A stretch of DNA of 64,000 nt, from NCBI RefSeq assembly GCF_020166345.1, contig NZ_JAIUJS010000007.1, positions 1 through 64,000 of the forward strand, read 5' to 3'. The DNA is from Winogradskyella vincentii (GTDB taxonomy: Bacteria > Bacteroidota > Bacteroidia > Flavobacteriales > Flavobacteriaceae). The position numbers and the translations under genes were made by a program. The notes under the pieces are model-generated. The model did not search any database. It saw nothing but the letters and a program-made list of their open reading frames with translations, and was not told the origin of the DNA. Of the stretch, positions 45,720-53,045 are shown in pieces. Each line of letters opens with the position of its first letter. The stretch's first letter is position 1.

Positions 45720-48569
45720 TTAGGCTTCCGTATAAGCTTCAATCGGTGCGCAGCTACACACTAAATTTCTATCACCAAAGGCTTCGTCAACACGTCTAAC
45801 AGTTGGCCAAAACTTATTATCCTTTACATAGTCTAATGGAAAAGCGGCAGTTTCTCTAGTATAGGGCAGCAGCCATTCATCTGCAGTCAACATTTCTAAT
45901 GTGTGTGGTGCATTTTTTAAAACGTTATTAGGCTCTTCCTTGGAAGTTTTATCAATTTCTTTTCTAATAGATATCATTGCCTCACAGAAACGATCCATTT
46001 CCACTTTACTTTCACTTTCAGTCGGTTCTATCATCATTGTGCCAGCAACCGGGAATGAAACCGTTGGAGCGTGAAAACCGTAGTCCATAAGTCTTTTGGC
46101 TATGTCTGTAACTTCAATTCCTCTAGATTTGAATTCACGGCAATCTATTATCATTTCGTGTGCTGCCCTACCATTTTCACCTGTATATAGTGTATCATAG
46201 TAGCCCTCTAGTCGTTCTTTAATGTAGTTGGCATTTAAGATTGCAACTTCAGTGGCTTCTTTTAGTCCATTTGCACCGAGCATTTTAATATATCCATATG
46301 ATATAATACAAGCCAATGAAGAACCAAATGGTGCAGCTGAAATAGCAGAAATAGCTTGATGTCCACCTGTTTTAATTATTGGGTTCCCAGGTAAAAAAGG
46401 AACTAGTTGTTCAGCAACACAAATTGGCCCAACTCCTGGACCGCCACCACCATGAGGAATAGCAAAAGTTTTATGCAGGTTCAAATGACATACATCCGCA
46501 CCTATATTGCCTGGGTGTGTTAAACCTACTTGTGCATTCATATTGGCACCATCCATATACACTTGACCGCCATTATCATGTATAATCTGAGTAATATCTT
46601 TAATTGCAGATTCAAATACTCCATGGGTGGAAGGATAAGTAACCATTAATGCAGATAGATTGTCTTTGTGCAATTCTGCCTTTTCCCTTAAATCATCGAC
46701 GTCAATATTGCCGTCTTCTGATGCTTTTGTTACAACAACTTTCATTCCGGCCATAACGGCACTTGCAGGATTTGTACCATGTGCAGATGATGGGATCAAG
46801 CATATGTTTCTATGATGGTCACCTCGTGACTCATGATACGCTTTAATTACCATTAGACCTGCAAACTCACCTTGAGCACCTGAATTTGGTTGTAGCGATG
46901 TTGCCGCAAAACCAGTTATTTCAGTTAATTGATTTTCTAAAGAATTAAGCATAAGGTGATATCCTGCAGCCTGATTAATTGGAGCAAAAGGATGCATATT
47001 TCCCCAACTTCCCCAGCTTAATGGCAACATTTCAGAAGCAGCATTAAGTTTCATAGTACAAGACCCTAGTGAAATCATAGAATGATTTAGTGCTAAATCT
47101 TTACGTTCTAACTTTTTGATATAACGCATAAGTTCAGTTTCAGAATGATATGAATTAAAAACTTCATAGCTTAAAAAATCTGACTTGCGTTTCAGGGTAT
47201 TAGGTATTGTGTCCTCTTCAGTTATAGAGGTAATTTTGTCTGTTTTTTTGCCTGTAACTTTTTCAAAAATTGAGATTATTTCATTTAAATCTGCTATGGT
47301 TGTAGTCTCATTGATTGAGATGGTTACAGTATTGTTGTCAGGATAATAAAAATTCACTTCTTGTTTTTCTGCTTCGTACATCACCTTAACAGGGTCAGCT
47401 TTAATTTGAAGCGTATCAAAATAGTGAGAGTTTATTTGATCTAATCCTAATTTTTCAAGTGCTTTCGCCAAAGTTGAGGTTGAGTTTTTTACTTTATCCG
47501 CTATAAAAGTTAAACCCTTTGGACCGTGATAAACGGCATACATACCAGCCATAACAGCTAGTAATACCTGAGCGGTACAAATGTTAGAAGTTGCTTTATC
47601 CCTTTTAATGTGTTGCTCTCGAGTTTGCAGAGCCATTCTTAGTGCTCTGTTGCCGTTTGTGTCTTTGGTAACTCCTATTATTCTTCCAGGGACATCACGT
47701 TTGTATGCTTCTTTCGTTGCGAAATAAGCCGCGTGTGGTCCACCATATCCCATCGGTATACCAAATCGTTGTGTTGTCCCCACAACAACATCTGCACCAA
47801 ATTTCCCAGGGGCTTCTAATTTAACTAGGCTTAAAATGTCTGCAGCAACAGCCACTTTAATATTAGAGTTCTTGGCTTTTTCAATAAAAGCTTTTATATC
47901 TGTAATTTGCCCATTTTTACCAGGGTACTGTACTAAGGCACCGAAAAATTCATCACTTAAATTAAATTCTGCCTCATTTCCAATCACTAATTCAATCCCA
48001 ATTGGGACAGCCCTTGTTTCAAGTAATGCTATTGTTTGTGGTAATACTAAATCAGAAACAAAAAATTTGTTGACTCCGACTTTCTTTTGCGCTCTTTCTC
48101 TAACAGCATACAATAGTCCCATTGCTTCGGCTGCCGCAGTACTTTCATCTAGTAATGAAGCGTTAGCAATTTCCATTCCAGTCAAATCAATGACCATTGT
48201 TTGAAAGTTTAATAATGCCTCTAAACGTCCTTGAGCAATTTCTGCTTGATAAGGAGTGTAAGCAGTATACCATCCTGGATTTTCTAAAATATTACGCTGT
48301 ATTACTGCTGGTAAATTAGCTGGGTGATATCCTAATCCTATATATGATTTGTAAACTTTATTTAATTGCGAAAGTTTATAAATGTGACTTAAATATTCTT
48401 GTTCGCTCATTGCAGGATCTAATTCTAAATCCTTATCGAGACGAATCCCAGCGGGAATAGTTTCGGAAACTAATTGTTCAATACTTGTTACGCCAATTGT
48501 ATTAAGCATAACTTTCTGATCGTGAGAATTTGGGCCAATATGCCTTAGTGCAAAAGAGGTAGTATCCAT
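45720..48569 (-). CDS. gcvP: Glycine dehydrogenase (decarboxylating), P-protein
   Basis: P-protein of the glycine cleavage system, about 949 residues, the usual length of the single-chain form. It decarboxylates glycine with pyridoxal phosphate and loads the aminomethyl group on the H-protein. The N-terminal half (alpha-like) begins FALRHIGPN. The PLP lysine lies in HLNLHKTFAIPHGGGGPG in the second half. I chose ATG at 48569 over an in-frame start at 48599, because a -7 element at 48597-48604 would lie over the earlier start and because MDTTSFALRHIGPN is the normal N-terminus. No glycine riboswitch-like structure is seen; the leader is only about 20 bases. Confidence 0.96.
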   Translation of the reverse strand: MDTTSFALRHIGPNSHDQKVMLNTIGVTSIEQLVSETIPAGIRLDKDLELDPAMSEQEYLSHIYKLSQLNKVYKSYIGLGYHPANLPAVIQRNILENPGWYTAYTPYQAEIAQGRLEALLNFQTMVIDLTGMEIANASLLDESTAAAEAMGLLYAVRERAQKKVGVNKFFVSDLVLPQTIALLETRAVPIGIELVIGNEAEFNLSDEFFGALVQYPGKNGQITDIKAFIEKAKNSNIKVAVAADILSLVKLEAPGKFGADVVVGTTQRFGIPMGYGGPHAAYFATKEAYKRDVPGRIIGVTKDTNGNRALRMALQTREQHIKRDKATSNICTAQVLLAVMAGMYAVYHGPKGLTFIADKVKNSTSTLAKALEKLGLDQINSHYFDTLQIKADPVKVMYEAEKQEVNFYYPDNNTVTISINETTTIADLNEIISIFEKVTGKKTDKITSITEEDTIPNTLKRKSDFLSYEVFNSYHSETELMRYIKKLERKDLALNHSMISLGSCTMKLNAASEMLPLSWGSWGNMHPFAPINQAAGYHLMLNSLENQLTEITGFAATSLQPNSGAQGEFAGLMVIKAYHESRGDHHRNICLIPSSAHGTNPASAVMAGMKVVVTKASEDGNIDVDDLREKAELHKDNLSALMVTYPSTHGVFESAIKDITQIIHDNGGQVYMDGANMNAQVGLTHPGNIGADVCHLNLHKTFAIPHGGGGPGVGPICVAEQLVPFLPGNPIIKTGGHQAISAISAAPFGSSLACIISYGYIKMLGANGLKEATEVAILNANYIKERLEGYYDTLYTGENGRAAHEMIIDCREFKSRGIEVTDIAKRLMDYGFHAPTVSFPVAGTMMIEPTESESKVEMDRFCEAMISIRKEIDKTSKEEPNNVLKNAPHTLEMLTADEWLLPYTRETAAFPLDYVKDNKFWPTVRRVDEAFGDRNLVCSCAPIEAYTEA

Positions 48570-48596
48570 TCTTTTTAGTGCTATTTTTTTGATAAG

Positions 48597-48604
48597 CAAA
48601 AATA
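48597..48604 (-). promoter_or_regulatory. -7 element of gcvP
   Basis: Minus-strand TATTTTTG, an exact TAnnTTTG match, predicts transcription from about 48590, leaving a leader of about 20 bases before the ATG at 48569. The -33 part is weak. It decides against the upstream start of gcvP. Confidence 0.6.
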
Positions 48605-48690
48605 CGTAAATACCCTCTTTTATTAGTTAAGGAAAACTAAAGTTTTTAACGGATTTAAAGGGTTATTAACACATTGACTATTTTTGTAAT

Positions 48691-49524
48691 GTGAGGAATA
48701 TTAAACAACTTTTTCATTTCTATATCAATAGTAGTATTCATGTAGCATTAGCGGCATATGCATTAACATGGGTTACTCTTTTAGAATATGATCTGGAATA
48801 TGATAAAAACAGCCTTTATTTCGTCTTTTTTGCAACCATTACAGGATACAATTTTGTTAAGTATTTTGGTGTTGCAAAATTTCATCATCGAAGATTGGCA
48901 AATTGGTTAAAAGCCATACAGTTGTTTTCATTTATTGCGTTTATAGCATTGGCATATTATGCCTTTCAACTTTTGGTGAATTCTAAAGTTTTGATTCTAC
49001 TGTTAGGGGTTATAACATTTTTGTATGCCATTCCCTTGTTACCAAAGAAATATTTTATTGATGATCAAAGCAACCTTCGACAGATTAGTGGGCTTAAGGT
49101 TTATGTAATCGCAATTGTATGGTCTTTATCAACGGTTGTTTTACCACTAATTCAAAATGAAATAGAAATTGGTGCAGATGTTGTTATTACAAGTCTTCAG
49201 AGGTTTTGCTATATAATTGTATTAATGCTGCCATTTGAAATTAGAGATTTAAACTATGATAGTTTAAAACTTGGGACAATTCCGCAACGAATTGGAGTTA
49301 AACGAACAAAAATTATTGGAATATTTCTTTTAATGCTTTTCTTTTTCTTGGAATATTTTAAAAATGAAATTGATTCTAAAGCGCTAATTATTTTACTGAC
49401 AATAACATTTGTTACAGCTCTGTTTTTAGTTTTTTCCAATAAAAATCAATCGAAGTATTATAGTGCTTTCTGGGTAGAAAGTTTGCCTGTTTTTTGGCTG
49501 GTTTTATTTTTGATGCTTAGCTAG
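48691..49524 (+). CDS. Degenerate UbiA-like membrane protein
   Basis: Integral membrane protein of 277 residues with about eight hydrophobic segments. It resembles UbiA prenyltransferases: LYAIPLLPKK near 111-120, then RQISGLKVYVIAIVWS near 130-145, and a second Asp motif FEIRDLNYD (Asp186-x3-Asp190) followed by GTIPQRIG at 195-202, like the RD-xx-D-xxx-GT-xx-xx-G of the family. The first Asp-rich motif expected near residues 53-65 is absent (NFVKYFGVAKFHH instead). Prenyltransferase activity is therefore doubtful. The start is GTG at 48691, only four bases after a perfect TATTTTTG (48679-48686), so the mRNA may be leaderless or start further in. Its 3' end overlaps the convergent anti-sigma-like gene by 21 bases. 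Confidence 0.7.
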   Translation: MRNIKQLFHFYINSSIHVALAAYALTWVTLLEYDLEYDKNSLYFVFFATITGYNFVKYFGVAKFHHRRLANWLKAIQLFSFIAFIALAYYAFQLLVNSKVLILLLGVITFLYAIPLLPKKYFIDDQSNLRQISGLKVYVIAIVWSLSTVVLPLIQNEIEIGADVVITSLQRFCYIIVLMLPFEIRDLNYDSLKLGTIPQRIGVKRTKIIGIFLLMLFFFLEYFKNEIDSKALIILLTITFVTALFLVFSNKNQSKYYSAFWVESLPVFWLVLFLMLS

Positions 49525-49758
49525 TTCTTTTTCAAATGCTACTTTAATCTGATCTTTTGCCGAGTGGTCTAAGTATTCCATTTTAGAGGATTTAACCAAT
49601 TTAGTTAACTTGGAGTTCCTTGCTGTGTATTTACGGCATGCTCTACAGTAAATTAAATGTAAATTCAGTTTAACTTTTTCCCAAAAGCTAGCTTCCTTGT
49701 ATTGTGTTTTATCACAAACATGATTTGCCTCCTCACAACTTAATTTAAACTTACTCAT
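49504..49758 (-). CDS. Small ZAS-type anti-sigma-like protein
   Basis: Small cytoplasmic protein of 84 residues. It has the zinc-binding anti-sigma pattern His34-x3-Cys38-x2-Cys41 (HLIYCRAC), preceded by Cys8 and His13/Cys15 as possible extra ligands. It has no membrane segment and is basic after residue 40. It starts three bases after the stop of a sigma factor gene, the usual place for a cognate anti-sigma factor. Pairing with that sigma factor is inferred from position and motif. Redox or metal sensing through the cysteines is possible. Confidence 0.75.
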   Translation of the reverse strand: MSKFKLSCEEANHVCDKTQYKEASFWEKVKLNLHLIYCRACRKYTARNSKLTKLVKSSKMEYLDHSAKDQIKVAFEKELAKHQK

Positions 49759-49761
49759 AAT

Positions 49762-50316
49762 TTAAAACCAGTTTTTTTCCATGCAATCAGCCAAAGCAGT
49801 ACGTGCTCTATGGATGATTACCCAGAGGTTAGACGCAGTAATTCCTAATTCATTACAAATAGTTTCTGTGTCATAACCTAATATTGTTTTCATTTTAAAA
49901 ACTTCTGCTTGTTTTTGTGGTAATTTGTCTAAACAGTCATATATAGCATTACCTAACTCAGCGTTTTCCAATTTATCTTCTGCGGTCTTATCAAAAGGAT
50001 CTGCTATTCTTTCTTCCAGCCAATCACCTTCGGCATCAGAATCATTGCTGTAACTCATTCTAACTTCAGCCTTGCCTTTTTTCGAGTTTATTTTACGGTA
50101 GTGATCAATAATTTTTCGTTTGAGTATTGAAACTAACCAGGTCCTTTCACTAGCTTCACCTTTAAAGTTTGCCATGGATTTTAAACCGGCCAAAAACGTT
50201 TCAGATACTAAATCTTGCGCAATTATCCGATCACTTACTCTTGTAACCGTGTAATTAAAAAGATAATCTGAATATTGTGAAATCCAGTTGTTGGGATCTA
50301 TTTGATGATTAGGCAT
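49762..50316 (-). CDS. ECF-type RNA polymerase sigma factor
   Basis: Sigma-70 family factor of 184 residues with only regions 2 and 4, the ECF layout. Region 2 is seen as SDYLFNYTVTRVSDRIIAQDLVSETFLAGL and TWLVSILKRKIIDHYRK. An acidic linker follows (DSDAEGDWLEERIADPFDKTAED). Region 4 is LDKLPQKQAEVFKMK then ETICNELGITASNLWVIIHRAR, the promoter-recognising helix-turn-helix. The anti-sigma-like gene follows after three bases. A TATTTTTG -7 element on the same strand (50345-50338) would put the transcription start about 15 bases before the ATG. The regulon cannot be read here. Confidence 0.93.
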   Translation of the reverse strand: MPNHQIDPNNWISQYSDYLFNYTVTRVSDRIIAQDLVSETFLAGLKSMANFKGEASERTWLVSILKRKIIDHYRKINSKKGKAEVRMSYSNDSDAEGDWLEERIADPFDKTAEDKLENAELGNAIYDCLDKLPQKQAEVFKMKTILGYDTETICNELGITASNLWVIIHRARTALADCMEKNWF

Positions 50317-50337
50317 TTTTCTTTTTCATTGCTGTCT

Positions 50338-50345
50338 CAAAAATA
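50338..50345 (-). promoter_or_regulatory. Putative -7 element of the sigma/anti-sigma operon
   Basis: Minus-strand TATTTTTG, an exact match to the Bacteroidetes -7 consensus, 22 bases before the sigma-factor ATG. No good TTG lies at the -33 distance. Confidence 0.5.
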
Positions 50346-50377
50346 GGTTAAATTAATAAATTCTAAAACTGTAAATA

Positions 50378-50426
50378 AAACAGATTGAATGAAGTCTTTT
50401 TAAGAATATCCTAATTCAATCTGTTT
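50378..50426 (-). terminator. Terminator of the three-gene membrane-protein operon
   Basis: A 13-base perfect inverted repeat, AAACAGATTGAAT (50378-50390) and ATTCAATCTGTTT (50414-50426), with a 23-base loop that can itself pair weakly. On the minus strand it is followed by T-rich sequence, about 20 bases after the last membrane-protein gene. It isolates that operon from the sigma factor gene. Confidence 0.78.
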
Positions 50427-50446
50427 AACACTTTAAATTTGATTTT

Positions 50447-50839
50447 TTAAACTATGAAGTTTTTAGTTTTTATAGTCATTCTAGATTTACTTCTACCTCT
50501 AAAAAACAGGTATAAGTTTAGAAATAACATAACACCAAGGTATATTGTATAGCCACCAATTTTCTTGCTCAATATTTCCATTAGAGTTTGGTTGCTCATA
50601 TCATAGTTACTGCTGTAGCCATAAATTTTCATAATATATAGAGCAAAGCCAATATTGATGAGATAAAATCCAATTTCAAATAATTTATTGGTTGCCAATG
50701 CAATATCTTCTTTTCCTCTAAATATATCTATCATAAAATGCTTACCGTTTTTAAAAAGCATTTTGGAAATGTAGATTGTAAGAACAATGACAATAGGTAA
50801 ATAGATAGCATAACCGATTACAATTTTTGAATTTTCCAT
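50447..50839 (-). CDS. Small membrane protein, paralogue of the preceding gene
   Basis: Unrecognised membrane protein of 130 residues with three or four hydrophobic segments (near 6-27, 52-72 and 93-114) and a basic C-terminal tail (RGRSKSRMTIKTKNF). It is clearly related to the 117-residue protein encoded just upstream: both have IYLPI near the start, then F-KNG-xx-F, then NIGxA in the second segment. It is last in a three-gene operon with two-base gaps, downstream of a GbsR/MarR-type regulator, and is followed by a terminator. No function can be given. A role in envelope or stress response is a guess from the regulator. Confidence 0.75.
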   Translation of the reverse strand: MENSKIVIGYAIYLPIVIVLTIYISKMLFKNGKHFMIDIFRGKEDIALATNKLFEIGFYLINIGFALYIMKIYGYSSNYDMSNQTLMEILSKKIGGYTIYLGVMLFLNLYLFFRGRSKSRMTIKTKNFIV

Positions 50840-50841
50840 AA

Positions 50842-51195
50842 TTAATGATTTAAAAGTTTAGAATTATTTAATTGTCTTAGCCAAAATATGTTGTTGTAAT
50901 GCATAATAGCTAGGAGCAAGATAATTTTGCCAATGGTTTTTGAGAGTGAATTGATCATCTCTATTGCTGAGGTCAAATTTTCCCAATATGAAATTGTTAT
51001 GATGGCGTAACCTATGTTGGTTAAATAATACCCAATAAGCAAGAGGTTATTTATGCTTTTAACCAGAGCTGCATTATTATGAAAAAGGTTTAACAGAAAG
51101 ACTTCCCCATTTTTATAAAAAAGCCAACCAATTTTTACCATAATAAATGAGATTATTGGCAAGTAGATGTAATATGTTATAATATTATAATTCAT
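50842..51195 (-). CDS. Small membrane protein, first of a paralogous pair
   Basis: Unrecognised membrane protein of 117 residues with three hydrophobic segments near 8-27, 50-70 and 88-105. Shared with the next protein are YYIYLPI, FYKNGEVFLLNLF and LIGYYLTNIGYAI, so the two genes arose by tandem duplication and diverged widely. It sits two bases after the 141-residue membrane protein gene and two before its paralogue, which implies one polycistronic mRNA and perhaps a joint complex. The start is ATG with no visible Shine-Dalgarno, normal for this phylum. Confidence 0.75.
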   Translation of the reverse strand: MNYNIITYYIYLPIISFIMVKIGWLFYKNGEVFLLNLFHNNAALVKSINNLLLIGYYLTNIGYAIITISYWENLTSAIEMINSLSKTIGKIILLLAIMHYNNIFWLRQLNNSKLLNH

Positions 51196-51197
51196 AA

Positions 51198-51623
51198 TTA
51201 AATTAAGTTAGATATAGCCAAGTAAGTATATATTGTTGCGAAAAGTGTAAATAAGAAGTTCATGAAATAACTACCTATTTTGAAAATTAATTTTTGTGGA
51301 ATCTGATACATTGGATAGTAGGCAATTTGGGTTATTACTTTACCAACCCAATAGGCAGCAATAAGTGTAGTTAGAGCAAAGGCCAATCTAGTTCCATTTT
51401 TTAAATCATTGGGCAGTAAAATTGCTATTAAACCAAAAGAAAAGTTTAGACCTTGTATGTATCTTCCATATGTTTTGGCAATTTCTTGGTTAAGGGGTTT
51501 TAGCAGTTTTACATCATTGTACCAATCAAAAACGTTATGTCTTATATATGGATAAATAAGTGCGGTAAAGATTTGACCAACACCGCCTAATACGATCAAC
51601 CAATTTGGAATTTGAAATTTCAT
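51198..51623 (-). CDS. Four-segment membrane protein, first gene of the regulated operon
   Basis: Unrecognised membrane protein of 141 residues with four hydrophobic segments (near 8-24, 58-70, 80-98 and 116-138), separate from the paralogous pair that follows. It starts 22 bases after an operator-like inverted repeat identical in half-sites to that before the regulator gene. It is the first of three genes with two-base gaps. I do not recognise a family with confidence. The genes are compact, share one strand and have normal AT-rich composition, so they are likely real. Confidence 0.78.
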   Translation of the reverse strand: MKFQIPNWLIVLGGVGQIFTALIYPYIRHNVFDWYNDVKLLKPLNQEIAKTYGRYIQGLNFSFGLIAILLPNDLKNGTRLAFALTTLIAAYWVGKVITQIAYYPMYQIPQKLIFKIGSYFMNFLFTLFATIYTYLAISNLI

Positions 51624-51644
51624 ATAAGTGTTATTTTAGTTTTT

Positions 51645-51670
51645 AAACTTTCAGAAATAATTGAAAGTTG
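51645..51670 (-). promoter_or_regulatory. Operator O2 before the membrane-protein operon
   Basis: Inverted repeat AACTTTCA (51646-51653), eight bases, TGAAAGTT (51662-51669). Half-sites and spacing are the same as in the palindrome before the regulator gene. It ends 22 bases before the ATG of the first membrane-protein gene. Read on the minus strand, the tract TGAAAGTTTAAAAA leads into a weak -7 match (TAACACTT) at the same distance as at the regulator's own promoter, so a bound regulator would cover the promoter. Confidence 0.7.
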
Positions 51671-51690
51671 TAATTAAAAAAAATATGAAC

Positions 51691-52194
51691 CTATTTTAGC
51701 ATTTTTAAAACTGATTTTGTTACCCAATTTTGATTTTGGTTTACAAGTTTGGTCATAAGGTTATCTAAGTCTTCAGTGATTACGTGTAAGGCTTTGGTCT
51801 GTTTAATAAGTTCTTTTGTTTTTTCGCTTCCATCATTCTTGATAGAAGAGACTTCATTTAATACTTTTATCACAGGTCTTATTTCTCGTCTACTGCGTTC
51901 TTTGGCAATTACCCTTGCTAATTCTTGTACGTCCTTCTCAGTTGTAAAATACTCTCTGCGTTCTCCAGTTTTTAATACTTTGGTTACAATTCCCCAATCC
52001 ATAAGTTGACGTAAATTCATACTAGTATTACCACGAGAGATCTTGAGTTCTTCCATAATGTCTTCCATAGAAAGAGGCGTAGTAGAAATAAAAAGAAGTG
52101 CTTGAATTTGAGCCATAGCTTTATTTATGCCCCAAAGTGTGCCTAAACTTCCCCAAGTATTTATAAACTTTTCTTTTGCTTCTTCGTAACTCAT
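51691..52194 (-). CDS. GbsR/MarR family transcriptional regulator
   Basis: DNA-binding regulator of 167 residues from ATG 52194 (an in-frame TTG 15 bases earlier lies in the -7 element and is less likely). The winged helix-turn-helix is at about 40-90: LSMEDIMEELKISRGNTSMN, then LRQLMDWGIVTKV and the wing GERREYFTTE. A helical C-terminal dimer and sensor region follows. This pattern belongs to GbsR-like members of the MarR superfamily, known in Bacillus to repress glycine-betaine synthesis genes when choline is absent. The ligand here is unknown. Two matching palindromes, over its own promoter and before the next operon, indicate autoregulation and control of the three membrane-protein genes. 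Confidence 0.9.
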   Translation of the reverse strand: MSYEEAKEKFINTWGSLGTLWGINKAMAQIQALLFISTTPLSMEDIMEELKISRGNTSMNLRQLMDWGIVTKVLKTGERREYFTTEKDVQELARVIAKERSRREIRPVIKVLNEVSSIKNDGSEKTKELIKQTKALHVITEDLDNLMTKLVNQNQNWVTKSVLKMLK

Positions 52195-52198
52195 AGTA

Positions 52199-52227
52199 CA
52201 AAGATACAATTATTTTTAAACTTTCAA
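52199..52227 (-). promoter_or_regulatory. Promoter of the GbsR/MarR regulator gene
   Basis: On the minus strand TTG (52227-52225) and TATCTTTG (52206-52199) are spaced by 18 bases. The -33 part lies inside the palindrome at 52218-52243. The predicted start is within a few bases of the ATG at 52194, so the mRNA may be nearly leaderless. Confidence 0.7.
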
Positions 52228-52243
52228 TAAGTATTGAAAGTTT
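52218..52243. promoter_or_regulatory. Operator O1, 26-base perfect palindrome at the regulator promoter
   Basis: AAACTTTCAATA (52218-52229), two bases, TATTGAAAGTTT (52232-52243): perfect 12-base arms. It contains AACTTTCA-N8-TGAAAGTT, the same architecture as O2. It overlaps the -33 element of the regulator gene and reaches the stop codon of the upstream peptidase-like gene. Confidence 0.85.
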
Positions 52244-53018
52244 ATTTTATTTCAAAATGAATATGATCATCATGTCGAACAGACTGGCATCCATGAAAGC
52301 GAATTTCATTATAATCTTGAAGTTTGAGTTCTTTCTTTAAATAAGGTTCTATAAAGATTTTGGAGTTTTTTGCACGATAGAGCAAACCCTGTATAAGTGT
52401 TTTTGTATTTTCCTTATCCAAAGTGAGTTCTTTATTTGAACCAAAGGTTAGGTACTTTGTTATGTCATATTGCCAAAATCCTATGCTCTTACAATAATTT
52501 AATGTGGGATTTGAATCAGATGTGTATGCACCATAACCGCTAGTTGACGGTTTTTTGTTTGTTTTTTTGCCGTTTTCTAGATACATAAATGCAATATCTA
52601 TTTTATTACCATCATCATGACTAATATGTGGCAACAAAGGGAAGCCATCAATAAAAGGAAAATTTGCATCGAGGTATGTCACTCTTATTCCAAGATGTGC
52701 CAAGTCAATTGATGATTGTAACAACAAGGAATTAAGTTCCTTACTCACATAATTTCTAAACAGTAATGGGTAAATTAAATTATGTGGTTTCAATGTATTG
52801 CTTGTTACTGGTAGTTTAGTTCTACCAAATAATGGTGCAGTAATTGGAATTACAAACAGATTAAAGGCTAGATAAAGAATGGGGAAAACATATCTTTTTT
52901 TCTTTTTCCATTTATAGCAAATTATAAGGCAGAGCAACCACATTAGTCCTCCAATTTGAGTAAGAATAGTTAAGACAATTACTATAAAGACATGTAGAGC
53001 TATTTTAAAAATCACCAT
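52242..53018 (-). CDS. Membrane-anchored LAS-type zinc peptidase-like protein
   Basis: Protein of 258 residues with two N-terminal hydrophobic segments (about 4-33 and 44-63) and a soluble domain. The soluble part has the zinc-site pattern of LAS peptidases (MepA, VanY/VanX and lysostaphin relatives): His134-x6-Asp141 in SHDDGNKIDIAF and His252-x-His254 in RHDDHIHFEIK, with His249 as a possible general base. Such enzymes usually cut peptidoglycan peptides. I see no closer family match, so the substrate is an inference. It lies upstream of the GbsR/MarR-type gene on the same strand; its stop touches operator O1. Confidence 0.72.
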   Translation of the reverse strand: MVIFKIALHVFIVIVLTILTQIGGLMWLLCLIICYKWKKKKRYVFPILYLAFNLFVIPITAPLFGRTKLPVTSNTLKPHNLIYPLLFRNYVSKELNSLLLQSSIDLAHLGIRVTYLDANFPFIDGFPLLPHISHDDGNKIDIAFMYLENGKKTNKKPSTSGYGAYTSDSNPTLNYCKSIGFWQYDITKYLTFGSNKELTLDKENTKTLIQGLLYRAKNSKIFIEPYLKKELKLQDYNEIRFHGCQSVRHDDHIHFEIK

Positions 53019-53045
53019 ATCTTTAAAACGAATTAATATTACATC

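Noticed and set aside
48570-48690. Search for a glycine riboswitch before gcvP
   Set aside because: The -7 element lies about 30 bases before the start codon, leaving no room for an aptamer, and no matching structure is visible.
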